Notes: generated by a model not told the origin, from the letters alone. Shown: positions 1 through 10,932, numbered from the stretch's first letter. The stretch: 64,000 bases of DNA from Bacillus sp. es.034 (GCF_002563655.1 NZ_PDIY01000001.1:2392001-2456000); one strand, 5' to 3'. A program made the numbers and translations.

Positions 1-1
1 T

Positions 2-1837
<1,836 letters not shown>

Positions 1838-1852
1838 TCAGGTGTAAACGAA

Positions 1853-1897
1853 CGAAAAAGTCAAAGTCAGGGCGGTTCTTGGCTTTGACTTTTTCTA
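1853..1897 (+). terminator. Terminator-like hairpin between dnaK and dnaJ
   Basis: Fifteen-bp stem (1855-1869 with 1880-1894, one G-U pair) built from AAAAAGTCAAAG and CTTTGACTTTTT with a 10-nt loop; the 3' arm ends in a T-run. It probably attenuates dnaK transcription before dnaJ and so sets a DnaK:DnaJ ratio (inference). Confidence 0.8.
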
Positions 1898-1957
1898 TGA
1901 TTGAATGAAACCTTCAATCAACAGACACAAACTAATGTAAGGAATGTTGAGTTTTTA

Positions 1958-1986
1958 TTGATAATAGTCAAAGCTCAATGTTAAAA
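1958..1986 (+). promoter_or_regulatory. Possible sigma-A promoter of dnaJ
   Basis: TTGATA at 1958-1963, 17-nt spacer, TTAAAA at 1981-1986, 37 nt before dnaJ. The match is moderate. It would let dnaJ-prmA-rsmE-mtaB be transcribed independently of the dnaK terminator. Confidence 0.4.
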
Positions 1987-2022
1987 TAACCTTTATGCAA
2001 AGGATTCGGGAGTGGTGTTTTA

Positions 2023-3153
2023 ATGAGTAAACGGGACTATTATGAGATTCTTGGGGTTGGTAAAGATGCCTCAAAAGACGAAATGAAGAAAGCATACCGC
2101 AAGCTCTCCAAAAAATATCATCCGGATATTAATAAAGAAGCGGATGCGGATGAAAAGTTTAAAGAAATATCGGAAGCGTATGAAGTGTTAAGTGATGATC
2201 AGAAGCGCGCTCAGTATGATCGTTTCGGACACACGGACCCTAACCAGGGATTCGGGGGCGGCGCTGACTTTGGCGGCGGCGGTTTCGGTGGTTTCGAAGA
2301 TATCTTCAATACATTCTTCGGTGGAGGCGGCGGTGGCCGCAGGAGAGATCCAAACGCACCACGTCAAGGAGCGGATCTTCAATACACGATGTCTCTGACA
2401 TTTGAAGAAGCGGTATTCGGGAAAGAAACCGAAATCGAAATTCCGAGAGAAGAAGAGTGTGATACGTGCCATGGTTCGGGAGCGAAGCCTGGGACCAAGG
2501 TTAATACATGTTCTCACTGTAATGGATCCGGTCAATTGAATGTCGAGCAGAATACACCATTCGGCCGCATTGTGAACAGAAGGGTTTGTCACTACTGTAA
2601 CGGTACAGGTAAACAAATCAAGGAAAAATGTTCAACATGTGGTGGTGCGGGTAAAGTACAGAAACGCCGTAAAATTGCTGTCAAGATCCCTGCTGGTATC
2701 GATGATGGACAACAGCTGCGCGTGACAGGTCAAGGGGAACCGGGTATTAATGGCGGCCCTGCCGGTGACTTGTATGTGGTTTTCCACGTCCGTTCACATG
2801 ATTTCTTCGAACGTAACGGAGATGACATTTACTGTGAAATGCCTGTAACGTTTGCCCAGGCCGCATTGGGGGATGAAATTGAAGTACCGACCTTACACGG
2901 TAAAGTAAAGCTGAAAGTCCCTGCAGGAACTCAGACGAGTACGAGATTCCGCTTGAAAGGCAAGGGAGTACCGAATGTACGTGGTTACGGTACGGGGGAT
3001 CAGCATGTACAGGTGAAAGTGGTCACGCCATCCAAGCTGACGGATAAGCAGAAACAATTATTGAGAGAATTTGCAGACATCAGCGGTCAAGTTCCTGATG
3101 AACAGCATGAAAGCTTCTTTGATAAAGTAAAAAAGGCCTTTAAAGGCGAATAA
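2023..3153 (+). CDS. dnaJ: Chaperone DnaJ (Hsp40)
   Basis: Type I Hsp40 co-chaperone that delivers substrates to DnaK and stimulates its ATPase. The 376-residue product has the J domain with the HPD motif ([11 protein letters not shown], around residue 33), a long Gly/Phe-rich linker (about 75-110), four zinc-binding CxxCxGxG repeats ([32 protein letters not shown], about 146-210) and the C-terminal peptide-binding domain. Start ATG 2023 is preceded by GGGAGTGG. prmA starts 24 nt after the stop, indicating one transcription unit with the following methyltransferase genes. Confidence 0.98.
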   Translation: MSKRDYYEILGVGKDASKDEMKKAYRKLSKKYHPDINKEADADEKFKEISEAYEVLSDDQKRAQYDRFGHTDPNQGFGGGADFGGGGFGGFEDIFNTFFGGGGGGRRRDPNAPRQGADLQYTMSLTFEEAVFGKETEIEIPREEECDTCHGSGAKPGTKVNTCSHCNGSGQLNVEQNTPFGRIVNRRVCHYCNGTGKQIKEKCSTCGGAGKVQKRRKIAVKIPAGIDDGQQLRVTGQGEPGINGGPAGDLYVVFHVRSHDFFERNGDDIYCEMPVTFAQAALGDEIEVPTLHGKVKLKVPAGTQTSTRFRLKGKGVPNVRGYGTGDQHVQVKVVTPSKLTDKQKQLLREFADISGQVPDEQHESFFDKVKKAFKGE

Positions 3154-3177
3154 CTAAAGAGCGGAGTTGGTAGATCA

Positions 3178-4119
3178 ATGAAATGGTCAGAAATCAGTAT
3201 TCTTACAACGAATGAAGCGATTGAGCCGATTTCAAACATTCTTCACGAATCAGGGGCAAGCGGTGTGGTCATTGAAGACCCTGCCGAATTAGTTAAGGAA
3301 AGAGAAGATATGTTCGGGGAGATCTACCAACTCAACCCTGATGACTACCCAACTGACGGCGTCATGGTCAAAGCCTATTTGCCCGTCAATAGTTTCCTTG
3401 GGGAAACCGTTGATGAAATCAAGCAGGGCATCACGAACCTCGTTACGTATGATATCGACATTGGTGAAAACAAAGTGGAAATCTCTGAAGTGAATGAAGA
3501 AGAGTGGGCCACGGCTTGGAAGAAGTATTACCATCCCGTCAAGATTTCCGATAAATTTACGATTGTACCAACCTGGGAAGATTATACTCCTGTCCACAGT
3601 GATGAACTCATCATTGAACTGGATCCGGGTATGGCATTCGGAACGGGTACTCACCCGACTACCGTCATGTGTATCCAGGCACTTGAGCGGATCGTAAAAG
3701 AACATGATACCGTCATTGATGTGGGTACGGGCTCAGGAGTATTATCCATTGCATCGGCTCTATTAGCTGCAGACCAGGTACGTGCATATGACCTGGATGA
3801 AGTCGCGGTTCGTTCAGCTAGGCTGAATGTAAAGTTGAACAAAGTTCAGGAAACGGTATCGGTCGATGCCAATAATCTATTGAACGGGGTGACCGGACAG
3901 GCTGATGTGATCGTAGCGAACATCCTGGCTGAAATCATCCTGCGCTTTACAGAAGACGCATACGAGCTTGTGAAGCCGGGTGGATATTTTATCACTTCCG
4001 GGATCATCCAGCCTAAAAAGCAGGAAGTACGTGACTCTTTGGAAGCTGCCGGTTTCCATATCGAAGAGATCATGGTTATGGAAGACTGGGTTGCAATCAT
4101 CGCTGTCAAGCCAGAATAA
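3178..4119 (+). CDS. prmA: Ribosomal protein L11 methyltransferase
   Basis: SAM-dependent methyltransferase acting on ribosomal protein L11. The 313-residue product has an N-terminal recognition domain of about 130 residues, then the PrmA-type entry motif [14 protein letters not shown] and the SAM-binding loop [15 protein letters not shown] (about residues 180-195), followed by [10 protein letters not shown], the family's NPPY-equivalent region. It sits between dnaJ and rsmE, as in other Bacillus genomes, and is probably co-transcribed with them. Confidence 0.95.
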   Translation: MKWSEISILTTNEAIEPISNILHESGASGVVIEDPAELVKEREDMFGEIYQLNPDDYPTDGVMVKAYLPVNSFLGETVDEIKQGITNLVTYDIDIGENKVEISEVNEEEWATAWKKYYHPVKISDKFTIVPTWEDYTPVHSDELIIELDPGMAFGTGTHPTTVMCIQALERIVKEHDTVIDVGTGSGVLSIASALLAADQVRAYDLDEVAVRSARLNVKLNKVQETVSVDANNLLNGVTGQADVIVANILAEIILRFTEDAYELVKPGGYFITSGIIQPKKQEVRDSLEAAGFHIEEIMVMEDWVAIIAVKPE

Positions 4120-4150
4120 GACAAAGTAAAAACGGTGGAGTTGAAACTGC

Positions 4151-4903
4151 ATGCAACGATATTTTATAGAAGACCTATATCGAGAAAATGATCCGATTAT
4201 GATCACGGGGGATGATTATCATCATATTGTCCGTGTCATGAGGATGAAGGAACAGGATGAAGTATTCGTTGTCTTCAAGGATCAGGCATCAGCGATCACC
4301 CGTATTGAAACGATTTCCAGTGACGCAGTCAAGCTATCAATAGTACAATGGGAAACATCGACGAAAGAATTACCAATTAAAGTAACCATTGCGAGCGGAC
4401 TGCCGAAAGGGGATAAATTGGAGTTGATTTTCCAAAAGGGAACGGAGCTTGGAGCCACTCAATTTATCCCTTTTAATGCGGACCGCTCCATTGTGAAATG
4501 GGACGAAAAAAAAGCAAAGAAAAAGACAGAGCGATGGGAAAAGATCGTGAAGGAAGCGGCTGAACAGTCCCATAGACTTCTAGTCCCTGATGTCTCTGCA
4601 CCCGTTTCAATAAAACAATTGATTCAAGCAGGCAGTCAGTTCGATTATAAACTTGTCGCATATGAAGAAGAAGCACGCGCCGGTGAAAAAGGGAACCTGT
4701 CAAAGATGTTGTCCTCCATCGGTAACGGGCAAAGTGTATTGGTCGTATTCGGCCCTGAAGGTGGATTATCGGAGAAAGAAATAGAGATGTTGAGGAGCGG
4801 GGGCTTTCTTACATGCGGCCTTGGCCCAAGGATCCTCCGAACGGAGACGGCTCCATTGTATGTTCTCTCAGCCATCAGCTATCAATTAGAACTTATGAGG
4901 TGA
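4151..4903 (+). CDS. rsmE: 16S rRNA (uracil-1498-N3)-methyltransferase
   Basis: SPOUT-class methyltransferase that forms m3U1498 in 16S rRNA. The 250-residue product has an N-terminal PUA-like RNA-binding part (MQRYFIEDLYRE to about 70) and the C-terminal knot with the conserved signatures FQKGTELGATQFIP, VVFGPEGGLSEKEI and the final LGPRILRTETAPLYVLSAI. The stop codon lies six bases before the mtaB start, so the two are probably translationally coupled. Confidence 0.96.
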   Translation: MQRYFIEDLYRENDPIMITGDDYHHIVRVMRMKEQDEVFVVFKDQASAITRIETISSDAVKLSIVQWETSTKELPIKVTIASGLPKGDKLELIFQKGTELGATQFIPFNADRSIVKWDEKKAKKKTERWEKIVKEAAEQSHRLLVPDVSAPVSIKQLIQAGSQFDYKLVAYEEEARAGEKGNLSKMLSSIGNGQSVLVVFGPEGGLSEKEIEMLRSGGFLTCGLGPRILRTETAPLYVLSAISYQLELMR

Positions 4904-4908
4904 TTGCA

Positions 4909-6243
4909 ATGCCATCAGTAGCGTTTCACACTCTAGGGTGTAAAGTGAACCACTACGAAACTGAAGCCATCTGGCAACTATTTAAAGAAGAAGGATATGA
5001 ACGTGTAGAATATGACTCGATTGCAGATGTGTATGTCATCAATACATGTACTGTAACCAATACAGGAGATAAGAAGAGCAGGCAGGTCATCCGCCGTGCC
5101 ATCCGGAAAAATCCTGACGGGGTCATCTGTGTAACAGGATGCTATGCCCAAACGTCCCCGGCCGAAATCATGGCCATCCCTGGAGTCGATGTCGTTGTCG
5201 GCACACAGGATCGCAGGAAAATGCTTACGTATATCGAGGAATACAAAAAAGAGCGTCAACCGATCAATGGCGTCACGAACATCATGAAGAATCGCGTGTA
5301 CGAGGAATTGGACGTGCCTGCATTCACGGACCGTACCCGTGCCTCCCTTAAGATCCAGGAAGGCTGCAACAACTTCTGTACGTTCTGTATCATTCCCTGG
5401 GCACGTGGACTGATGAGATCCCGCGATCCTGAAGAAGTCATCCACCAGGCCCAGCAGCTTGTTGATGCAGGATACAAAGAAATCGTCCTGACAGGTATCC
5501 ATACAGGCGGATACGGAGAGGACATGAAGGACTACAATCTTGCTATGCTCCTTAAAGATCTTGAGCAAAAGGTGAAGGGTCTCAAGAGAATCCGCATCTC
5601 CTCCATCGAAGCAAGTCAATTGACGGATGAAGTCATTGAAGTGATCGATCAATCCGATATCGTGGTAAGGCATCTGCATATTCCATTACAATCGGGATCC
5701 AACACGGTCCTTAAAAGAATGCGCAGAAAATATACGATGGAATTCTTTGCCGAGCGTTTAGAGAAGCTTAAAAAAGCGCTGCCCGGACTTGCCGTCACAT
5801 CCGATGTCATCGTTGGTTTCCCTGGTGAAACGGAAGAAGAATTCATGGAAACGTATCATTTCATCAAAGAGCATAAATTTTCTGAGCTTCACGTTTTCCC
5901 TTATTCAAAACGGACAGGCACGCCCGCTGCCCGAATGGACGATCAGATTGATGAAGACATCAAGAATGAACGTGTCCACCGTTTAATTGAACTGTCGAAC
6001 CAATTAGCGAAAGAATACGCTTCAGAGTTCGAAAACGAAGTATTGGAGGTAATCCCTGAAGAAATCTATCAGGATGACCTCTATGTAGGATATACGGATA
6101 ACTACTTGAAAGTGGTATTCCCTGCAAACGAAGAGATGGTAGGGAAGCTTGTGAAAGTGAAGCTCACCAAAGCGGGTTATCCCCTAAATGAAGGCCAATT
6201 TGTGCGGGTACTTGAAGAATCAGAAGAAAAAGCAGCCATTTAA
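4909..6243 (+). CDS. mtaB: tRNA (N6-threonylcarbamoyladenosine-37-C2) methylthiotransferase
   Basis: Radical-SAM methylthiotransferase converting t6A37 to ms2t6A37 in tRNA. I place the start at ATG 4909 (MPSVAFHTLGCKVNHYE), just after the rsmE stop and behind GAGGTGA; the frame is open further upstream, but that stretch only overlaps rsmE. The 444-residue product has the N-terminal UPF0004 domain with three Cys (LGCK, INTCTV, VTGCYA) for one Fe-S cluster, the radical-SAM motif GCNNFCTFC for the second, and a C-terminal TRAM-like RNA-binding domain. Last gene of the operon before a strong terminator. Confidence 0.95.
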   Translation: MPSVAFHTLGCKVNHYETEAIWQLFKEEGYERVEYDSIADVYVINTCTVTNTGDKKSRQVIRRAIRKNPDGVICVTGCYAQTSPAEIMAIPGVDVVVGTQDRRKMLTYIEEYKKERQPINGVTNIMKNRVYEELDVPAFTDRTRASLKIQEGCNNFCTFCIIPWARGLMRSRDPEEVIHQAQQLVDAGYKEIVLTGIHTGGYGEDMKDYNLAMLLKDLEQKVKGLKRIRISSIEASQLTDEVIEVIDQSDIVVRHLHIPLQSGSNTVLKRMRRKYTMEFFAERLEKLKKALPGLAVTSDVIVGFPGETEEEFMETYHFIKEHKFSELHVFPYSKRTGTPAARMDDQIDEDIKNERVHRLIELSNQLAKEYASEFENEVLEVIPEEIYQDDLYVGYTDNYLKVVFPANEEMVGKLVKVKLTKAGYPLNEGQFVRVLEESEEKAAI

Positions 6244-6251
6244 TAGATGAA

Positions 6252-6290
6252 GGCACCCGACGTTTCGCTCGGGTGCCTTGCATTTATTTT
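6252..6290 (+). terminator. Terminator after mtaB
   Basis: GGCACCCGA (6252-6260) pairs perfectly with TCGGGTGCC (6269-6277); a T-rich but interrupted tail follows. It closes the dnaJ-mtaB unit. Confidence 0.85.
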
Positions 6291-6422
6291 CGTACAATAA
6301 TACTTTGTAACCACTTTCTTTTTTTGGTTAGAATCGAATTATCTATTGATTAGTGAAGAAGAAGGTTGTAAACTAGTATTGTTAATTGAATAGGAGAAAA
6401 GAGTCTTTTTTTTAAACAATAG

Positions 6423-6436
6423 TGCAAACGATTGCA
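6423..6436 (+). promoter_or_regulatory. LacI/GalR-type operator 1 upstream of the alpha-glucosidase
   Basis: TGCAAACGATTGCA is a nearly perfect palindrome centred on CG, the hallmark of LacI/GalR-family operators and close to the CcpA cre consensus (two deviations). It lies 48 nt before the gene start. Confidence 0.6.
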
Positions 6437-6441
6437 TTAAA

Positions 6442-6455
6442 TGTAAGCGTTTGTA
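6442..6455 (+). promoter_or_regulatory. cre-like operator 2 upstream of the alpha-glucosidase
   Basis: TGTAAGCGTTTGTA matches 13 of 14 positions of the Bacillus cre consensus TGWAARCGYTWNCW. Its centre is 19 bp from that of operator 1, about two helical turns, so two repressor dimers could bind the same face. It probably mediates glucose repression, pathway-specific repression, or both. Confidence 0.6.
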
Positions 6456-6483
6456 TCTTACTATACTTTGATGAGGTGTTACG

Positions 6484-8148
6484 ATGAAAAAGGCATGGCG
6501 TAAAGAAGCAGTGGGATACCAAATCTATCCGAGAAGTTTCCAGGATTCCAACGGTGACGGAATCGGTGACTTACAGGGAGTCATCCAGCGCTTGGATTAT
6601 ATTAAAGAGTTAGGGATCGATGTGATTTGGATCTGTCCGATGTATAAATCCCCTAATGACGATAATGGGTATGATATTTCGGATTATCAGGATATCATGG
6701 AAGACTTCGGAACGATGGAAGACTTCGACCAATTATTGAATGAAGTTCATAAGAGAGATATGAAGCTGATTATTGACCTTGTCCTGAATCATACCAGTGA
6801 TGAGCACCCTTGGTTCCTCGAGTCAAAGAGTTCCAAGGACAACCCAAAGCGTGATTGGTATATTTGGAGAAATGGAGTGAAAGGCAAAGAACCGAATAAC
6901 TGGGAAAGCATTTTCGGGGGATCGGCTTGGCAGTATGATGAAGAAACGGACCAATACTTCCTCCATGTCTTCTCGACGAAGCAGCCGGATCTGAACTGGG
7001 AAAACGAAGAAGTGCGTGAGGCACTATATGATACGGTAAATTGGTGGCTGGATAAAGGAATCGATGGCTTCAGAATCGATGCCATCAGTCATATCAAGAA
7101 GCGTACCGGTCTGCCGGATATGCCGAATCCGAAGAAGGAAAAATACGTTTCTTCCTTTGACATGCATATGAACCAAAAAGGGATCCATACGTTCCTTCAG
7201 GAATTCAAGGATCGTACGTATGCCAATTATGACGTGATGTCGGTTGGGGAAGCAAACGGTGTGAAGGCAGATGAAGCGGAACTATGGGTCGGTAAAGAGA
7301 ACGGAAAGATGGATATGATCTTTCAATTTGAACATCTTGGATTGTGGGATGCAGAAACAAATCCGGATCTCGACATCGTGGAATTGAAAAAGGTGCTCAC
7401 CCGTTGGCAAAAAGGGCTGGAAGGAAACGGATGGAATGCCCTTTTTATTGAAAATCATGATAAAGCCCGTGTTGTATCGACTTGGGGTAATGACAAGGAG
7501 TACTGGAAAGAAAGTGCCACAGCGATGGCAGCCATGTATTTCCTGATGCAGGGGACACCTTTCATCTATCAGGGACAGGAAATCGGAATGACCAACGTTC
7601 AATTTCCTTCCATCGAAGACTATGATGATGTTGCCGTAAAAAATCTATACCGTCTTAAACGTGAAGAAGGGGTTCCTCATCAAGACATCATGGAAATCAT
7701 CTGGGCTTCCTCCCGTGATAACAGCAGAACACCGATGCAATGGTCAGCAGGGGAAAACAGCGGATTCACAACTGGGACACCTTGGATGAAAGTGAATCCA
7801 AACTATAGGACGATCAACGTAGAAGCGCAGGAAAAAGATGAAAAGTCCATACTCAACTTCTACAAGAAAATGATTCAACTTAAGAAAAGGGAAGATGTCT
7901 TCACGTACGGAACCTATGATCTGCTCCTTGAAAAAGACAAGCAAATCTATGCTTATACCCGGACCGGAGAAAACATATCCATGGTCGTCATCACAAACCT
8001 TTCCACAAAGAACGCCGTTTGTGACCTTGGTAAACTAAACGTATCATCAGAGAACCTTCTATTGAACAACTATGAAGTAGAGAACCATGGAGAGTTAAGC
8101 AAGTTGACCCTCAAACCATACGAGGCGAGAGTATATCGACTAAAATAA
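6484..8148 (+). CDS. GH13 alpha-glucosidase (oligo-1,6-glucosidase family)
   Basis: Cytoplasmic GH13 subfamily 31 enzyme releasing glucose from short alpha-glucosides; there is no signal peptide. The 554-residue product has the GH13 regions DLVLNHTSDEH (about 98-108), GFRIDAISH with nucleophile Asp199, VGEANG with the acid/base Glu near 255, and FIENHDKARV with the third Asp. Residue 200, right after the nucleophile, is Ala; in this family Val there goes with alpha-1,6 and Ala or Thr with alpha-1,4 preference, so I predict mainly maltose-type substrates. It stands alone, with no transporter beside it, between an operator region and its own terminator. Confidence 0.9.
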   Translation: MKKAWRKEAVGYQIYPRSFQDSNGDGIGDLQGVIQRLDYIKELGIDVIWICPMYKSPNDDNGYDISDYQDIMEDFGTMEDFDQLLNEVHKRDMKLIIDLVLNHTSDEHPWFLESKSSKDNPKRDWYIWRNGVKGKEPNNWESIFGGSAWQYDEETDQYFLHVFSTKQPDLNWENEEVREALYDTVNWWLDKGIDGFRIDAISHIKKRTGLPDMPNPKKEKYVSSFDMHMNQKGIHTFLQEFKDRTYANYDVMSVGEANGVKADEAELWVGKENGKMDMIFQFEHLGLWDAETNPDLDIVELKKVLTRWQKGLEGNGWNALFIENHDKARVVSTWGNDKEYWKESATAMAAMYFLMQGTPFIYQGQEIGMTNVQFPSIEDYDDVAVKNLYRLKREEGVPHQDIMEIIWASSRDNSRTPMQWSAGENSGFTTGTPWMKVNPNYRTINVEAQEKDEKSILNFYKKMIQLKKREDVFTYGTYDLLLEKDKQIYAYTRTGENISMVVITNLSTKNAVCDLGKLNVSSENLLLNNYEVENHGELSKLTLKPYEARVYRLK

Positions 8149-8156
8149 TACTGTAC

Positions 8157-8186
8157 AACCCCGGATCATTCCGGGGTTGTTTTTTC
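8157..8186 (+). terminator. Terminator after the alpha-glucosidase
   Basis: AACCCCGG (8157-8164) pairs perfectly with CCGGGGTT (8171-8178), followed by GTTTTTT. Confidence 0.9.
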
Positions 8187-8323
8187 TTCCCTTCAGAGAT
8201 TGTCACTGAGAACAAATGAAAAGGTTTTCTTTATTTTGGGAGATACTACAAAGTGCTCGTCTTTTTCTCTTAGTTTTGGTATGATAAGAGAGGTACGGAC
8301 AACTGTTAAAGGAGAGATAATCA

Positions 8324-8995
8324 ATGACTATGAACATTGCAAGTATGATCGATCATACTTTACTTAAACCCGAATCAACAAAAGACCAAGTAGAGGTACT
8401 TTGCCAGGAAGCGAAAGAATTCAAGTTTGCTTCTGTGTGTGTGAACCCTACCTGGGTACAATATTCAAGCGAATTATTAAGCGGTACAGAAGTGAAAGTA
8501 TGTACGGTTATCGGGTTCCCGCTTGGAGCTTCTACACCTGAAACGAAAGCGTTTGAAACAAAAGACGCAATTGAAAAAGGTGCAACGGAAGTCGATATGG
8601 TCATCAATATCGGTGCACTGAAAAGCGGAGACCATGAACTAGTGAAACGTGACATCGAAGCGGTTGTTGCAGCTTCTAAAGGCAAAGCCCTTTCTAAAGT
8701 CATTATTGAAACATGTCTTCTGACAGATGAAGAAAAAGTGAAAGCTTGTCAACTTGCTGTGGAAGCGGGAGCGGATTATGTGAAAACATCAACCGGCTTC
8801 TCGACTGGTGGAGCAACGGTTGAAGATATCGCTTTAATGAGAAAAACGGTTGGACCTGATATCGGCGTGAAAGCTTCAGGCGGCGTACGTTCCCTTGAAG
8901 ACGCACAAGCGATGATCGAAGCAGGGGCTACTCGTTTAGGAGCGAGCTCAGGTGTAAAAATCGTCCAGGGATTAACAAGCGATTCTGATTATTAA
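8324..8995 (+). CDS. deoC: Deoxyribose-phosphate aldolase
   Basis: Class I aldolase cleaving 2-deoxyribose 5-phosphate to glyceraldehyde 3-phosphate and acetaldehyde in deoxynucleoside catabolism. The 223-residue product has the family landmarks IDHTLLKPE near the start, [25 protein letters not shown] and the Schiff-base Lys in [17 protein letters not shown] (around 150), followed by VGVKASGG-type residues ([15 protein letters not shown]). Start ATG 8324 follows AAAGGAGAG; an ATG two codons later is a minor alternative. Monocistronic by the flanking terminators. Confidence 0.97.
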   Translation: MTMNIASMIDHTLLKPESTKDQVEVLCQEAKEFKFASVCVNPTWVQYSSELLSGTEVKVCTVIGFPLGASTPETKAFETKDAIEKGATEVDMVINIGALKSGDHELVKRDIEAVVAASKGKALSKVIIETCLLTDEEKVKACQLAVEAGADYVKTSTGFSTGGATVEDIALMRKTVGPDIGVKASGGVRSLEDAQAMIEAGATRLGASSGVKIVQGLTSDSDY

Positions 8996-9003
8996 TGTGT
9001 GAT

Positions 9004-9038
9004 AAAAAGCTGAGTGGATACCCGCTCAGCTTTTTTTT
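9004..9038. terminator. Bidirectional terminator between deoC and the Na/Pi carrier gene
   Basis: AAAGCTGAG and CTCAGCTTT arms around a short loop, with T-runs on both strands (AAAAA at the left, TTTTTTTT at the right). The stop codon of the minus-strand gene (9026-9028) lies inside the hairpin, so one element serves both convergent genes. Confidence 0.85.
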
Positions 9039-9958
9039 GGAAGGTGCACCTTTTCGATTAACCGGGCGAACGAATTGGCAAACGGAAGAACAAGCAGAGA
9101 ACATATAAGGTTGAATAGGACACTGGCGTGGGCCAATTGCAAATCCGCAGAACCGGCGAGCGTCCGTACGGTCGTTCCTAGTAAGGGGATGAAAGGGATG
9201 AAAAGTGCCACACCCATCACATTCAGCCAGATATGGGCGTATGCGGTCAGCTTGGCCTGGGTGCCGCCGCCTATGCTTGCAATGAAGGCTGTGATACAGG
9301 TGCCGACATTGGCACCGAGCATGATGGCTATTCCTGCATGGAGATCAATCGAACCTGCAGCAAGAAACCCCATCGTCACGCCTGTCACGACGGTACTCGA
9401 TTGTATGATGGCTGTCAACACGCATCCAATCAGCAATGCAAGGACAAGATGTTCATTGACCTGAATCATGTAAGAACGCAGTGATTCATGCGTCGTCAAA
9501 GGCGTGGCAAGCCATTGAATGGCCCGGATCGATGTAAAGATCAATCCGAATCCTATAAAGATCATACCGCTGCTTCTGATTTGTGGAGATTTGAAAAAAT
9601 ACAGTACACATCCGATGATCATGGATGGAACGATGAGATAGTTCATATCCAGAGTGAACATTTCAAGAGTGAAAGTGGTCCCGATATTCGAACCGAGCAT
9701 GATGCCGATGGTTTGACGGAAAGGGATCAACCCGGAGGAAGCCAGTCCCACTGTGAGGACCATGACCGCAGAGCTGCTGTGAATAAATGCGGTGACAACG
9801 GTTCCTGTCATGACACCCTTGACTGGGGTGCTCGTGAGAAAATGAAGCCACGTCTTGATCTTCTGATTTGCAATATTAAATAGCCCCGACCTGAGCCAGG
9901 TCATGCCGAATAAGAAACATAAAATAAAAAAAATAAAGGCGATTCCATGTAAGATCAT
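9026..9958 (-). CDS. yqeW: Na/Pi cotransporter family protein (YqeW-like)
   Basis: Integral membrane protein of the NptA/PNaS family, presumably sodium-coupled phosphate transport. I start it at MILHGIAFIFF (ATG ending at 9958) because AGGAGGAATTCA precedes it; the frame extends six codons upstream without a better site. The 310-residue product shows the duplicated family core: HSSSAVMVL with SNIGTTFTLE in the first half and IQSSTVVTG with ANVGTCITAF in the second. It lacks the cytoplasmic PhoU-like tail of the second carrier in this window (46739-48367). The position before rpsU matches yqeW of B. subtilis. Confidence 0.88.
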   Translation of the reverse strand: MILHGIAFIFFILCFLFGMTWLRSGLFNIANQKIKTWLHFLTSTPVKGVMTGTVVTAFIHSSSAVMVLTVGLASSGLIPFRQTIGIMLGSNIGTTFTLEMFTLDMNYLIVPSMIIGCVLYFFKSPQIRSSGMIFIGFGLIFTSIRAIQWLATPLTTHESLRSYMIQVNEHLVLALLIGCVLTAIIQSSTVVTGVTMGFLAAGSIDLHAGIAIMLGANVGTCITAFIASIGGGTQAKLTAYAHIWLNVMGVALFIPFIPLLGTTVRTLAGSADLQLAHASVLFNLICSLLVLPFANSFARLIEKVHLPKKS

Positions 9959-10051
9959 TGAATTCCTCCTGTACACCAGTACGACTACTACAAATGTATG
10001 GGGGAAATGAATGAGACATGCCTATTTATATGAGTGTTTTATGATAAATTG

Positions 10052-10080
10052 TTGACCTGACACATATGATATATTATAAT
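10052..10080 (+). promoter_or_regulatory. Sigma-A promoter of rpsU
   Basis: TTGACC (10052-10057), 17-nt spacer, TATAAT (10075-10080): a near-consensus vegetative promoter about 200 nt upstream of rpsU, pointing at it. Confidence 0.75.
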
Positions 10081-10086
10081 GGCAAA

Positions 10087-10289
10087 GTACATGGATTTCT
10101 TTATAATATTAAAGAATCCATCCAAGAAAGACATACACTTTCTGTACCCTTGTGACAAGGCAAGGGCAAAGCCATAACCAATTGGTGAAGTAAAGGACGT
10201 CAGATAATCCTGCGTCTTAAGAAATTGGTACAAACCATTTCTTGACTTGAACATGTAAGTGTAGTGTGTTCGGAGGGAGGGAAAGAGAG
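10087..10289 (+). promoter_or_regulatory. Long structured 5' leader of rpsU
   Basis: About 200 nt without a plausible gene between the promoter and rpsU. Visible structures are a hairpin from ATGGATT/CTTT paired with AAAGAATCCAT (about 10091-10120), a GGCAAGGGCAAAGCC-like purine-rich stretch, and a second hairpin pairing GAAATTGGT with ACCATTTC (about 10219-10240). It ends in GGAGGGAGG, a strong SD. Such leaders often carry ribosomal protein feedback control; that role is inference here. No intrinsic terminator is visible in it. Confidence 0.45.
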
Positions 10290-10463
10290 ATGTCAAAAAC
10301 AGTTGTTCGTAAAAACGAATCGCTTGAAGATGCTCTTCGTCGCTTCAAACGCTCAGTTTCTAAAACAGGAACTTTACAAGAGTTTAGAAAGCGCGAATTT
10401 TATGAAAAGCCAAGCGTAAAACGCAAAAAGAAATCAGAAGCTGCAAGAAAGCGTAAGTTCTAA
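10290..10463 (+). CDS. rpsU: 30S ribosomal protein S21
   Basis: Small-subunit ribosomal protein S21, 57 residues, full length. It begins [20 protein letters not shown] and ends in the usual basic tail [15 protein letters not shown] use ATG 10290 because it directly follows the GGAGGGAGG ribosome binding site and gives the family's canonical N-terminus. yqeY starts 14 nt downstream, so the two form a pair, as in B. subtilis. A strong promoter and a long leader precede it. Confidence 0.98.
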   Translation: MSKTVVRKNESLEDALRRFKRSVSKTGTLQEFRKREFYEKPSVKRKKKSEAARKRKF

Positions 10464-10477
10464 GAGAGGGTGTAAGT

Positions 10478-10924
10478 ATGAGTCTTCTCAATCGTTTAAA
10501 TGATGATATGAAACAAGCGATGAAAAATAAAGAAAAAGAGAAGCTTTCCGTTATCCGCATGCTAAAGGCTTCACTTCAAAATGAAGCCATCAAACATGGG
10601 AAACAGGAACTCTCTGAAGACGAAGAGTTGACTGTCCTTTCTCGAGAAGTGAAGCAACGGAAAGACTCCCTCCAGGAATTTCAAAACGCCGGTCGCGAAG
10701 ACCTCGTTGAGAAAATTCAAACAGAACTGACTTACGTCGAAATATATATGCCTAAGCAGCTTTCAGAAGAAGAAGTCTCAGCTATTATCGAACAGACGGT
10801 AGCTGAGGTAGGTGCTACTTCTAAAGCCGATATGGGCAAAGTGATGGGAGCAATCATGCCTAAATTAAAAGGGAAAGCCGATGGGGCTCTCGTCAACAAA
10901 CTTGTTCTTCAACATTTATCATAA
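10478..10924 (+). CDS. yqeY: GatB/YqeY domain protein
   Basis: Small soluble protein (148 residues) of the YqeY family, related to the C-terminal tail domain of the amidotransferase subunit GatB; the fold is thought to contact tRNA, but the precise role is not established. Family features visible are the start [29 protein letters not shown], the middle [17 protein letters not shown] and the end [35 protein letters not shown] precedes ATG 10478. Co-transcribed with rpsU and closed by a terminator. Confidence 0.93.
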   Translation: MSLLNRLNDDMKQAMKNKEKEKLSVIRMLKASLQNEAIKHGKQELSEDEELTVLSREVKQRKDSLQEFQNAGREDLVEKIQTELTYVEIYMPKQLSEEEVSAIIEQTVAEVGATSKADMGKVMGAIMPKLKGKADGALVNKLVLQHLS

Positions 10925-10932
10925 GATTAAAG

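Noticed and set aside
4978..5679. 233-codon minus-strand frame opposite mtaB
   Set aside because: Antisense to the radical-SAM gene; no start signal.
10039..10296. Minus-strand open frame of 85 codons over the rpsU leader
   Set aside because: It covers the promoter and structured leader, lacks a ribosome binding site, and has no protein-like pattern.
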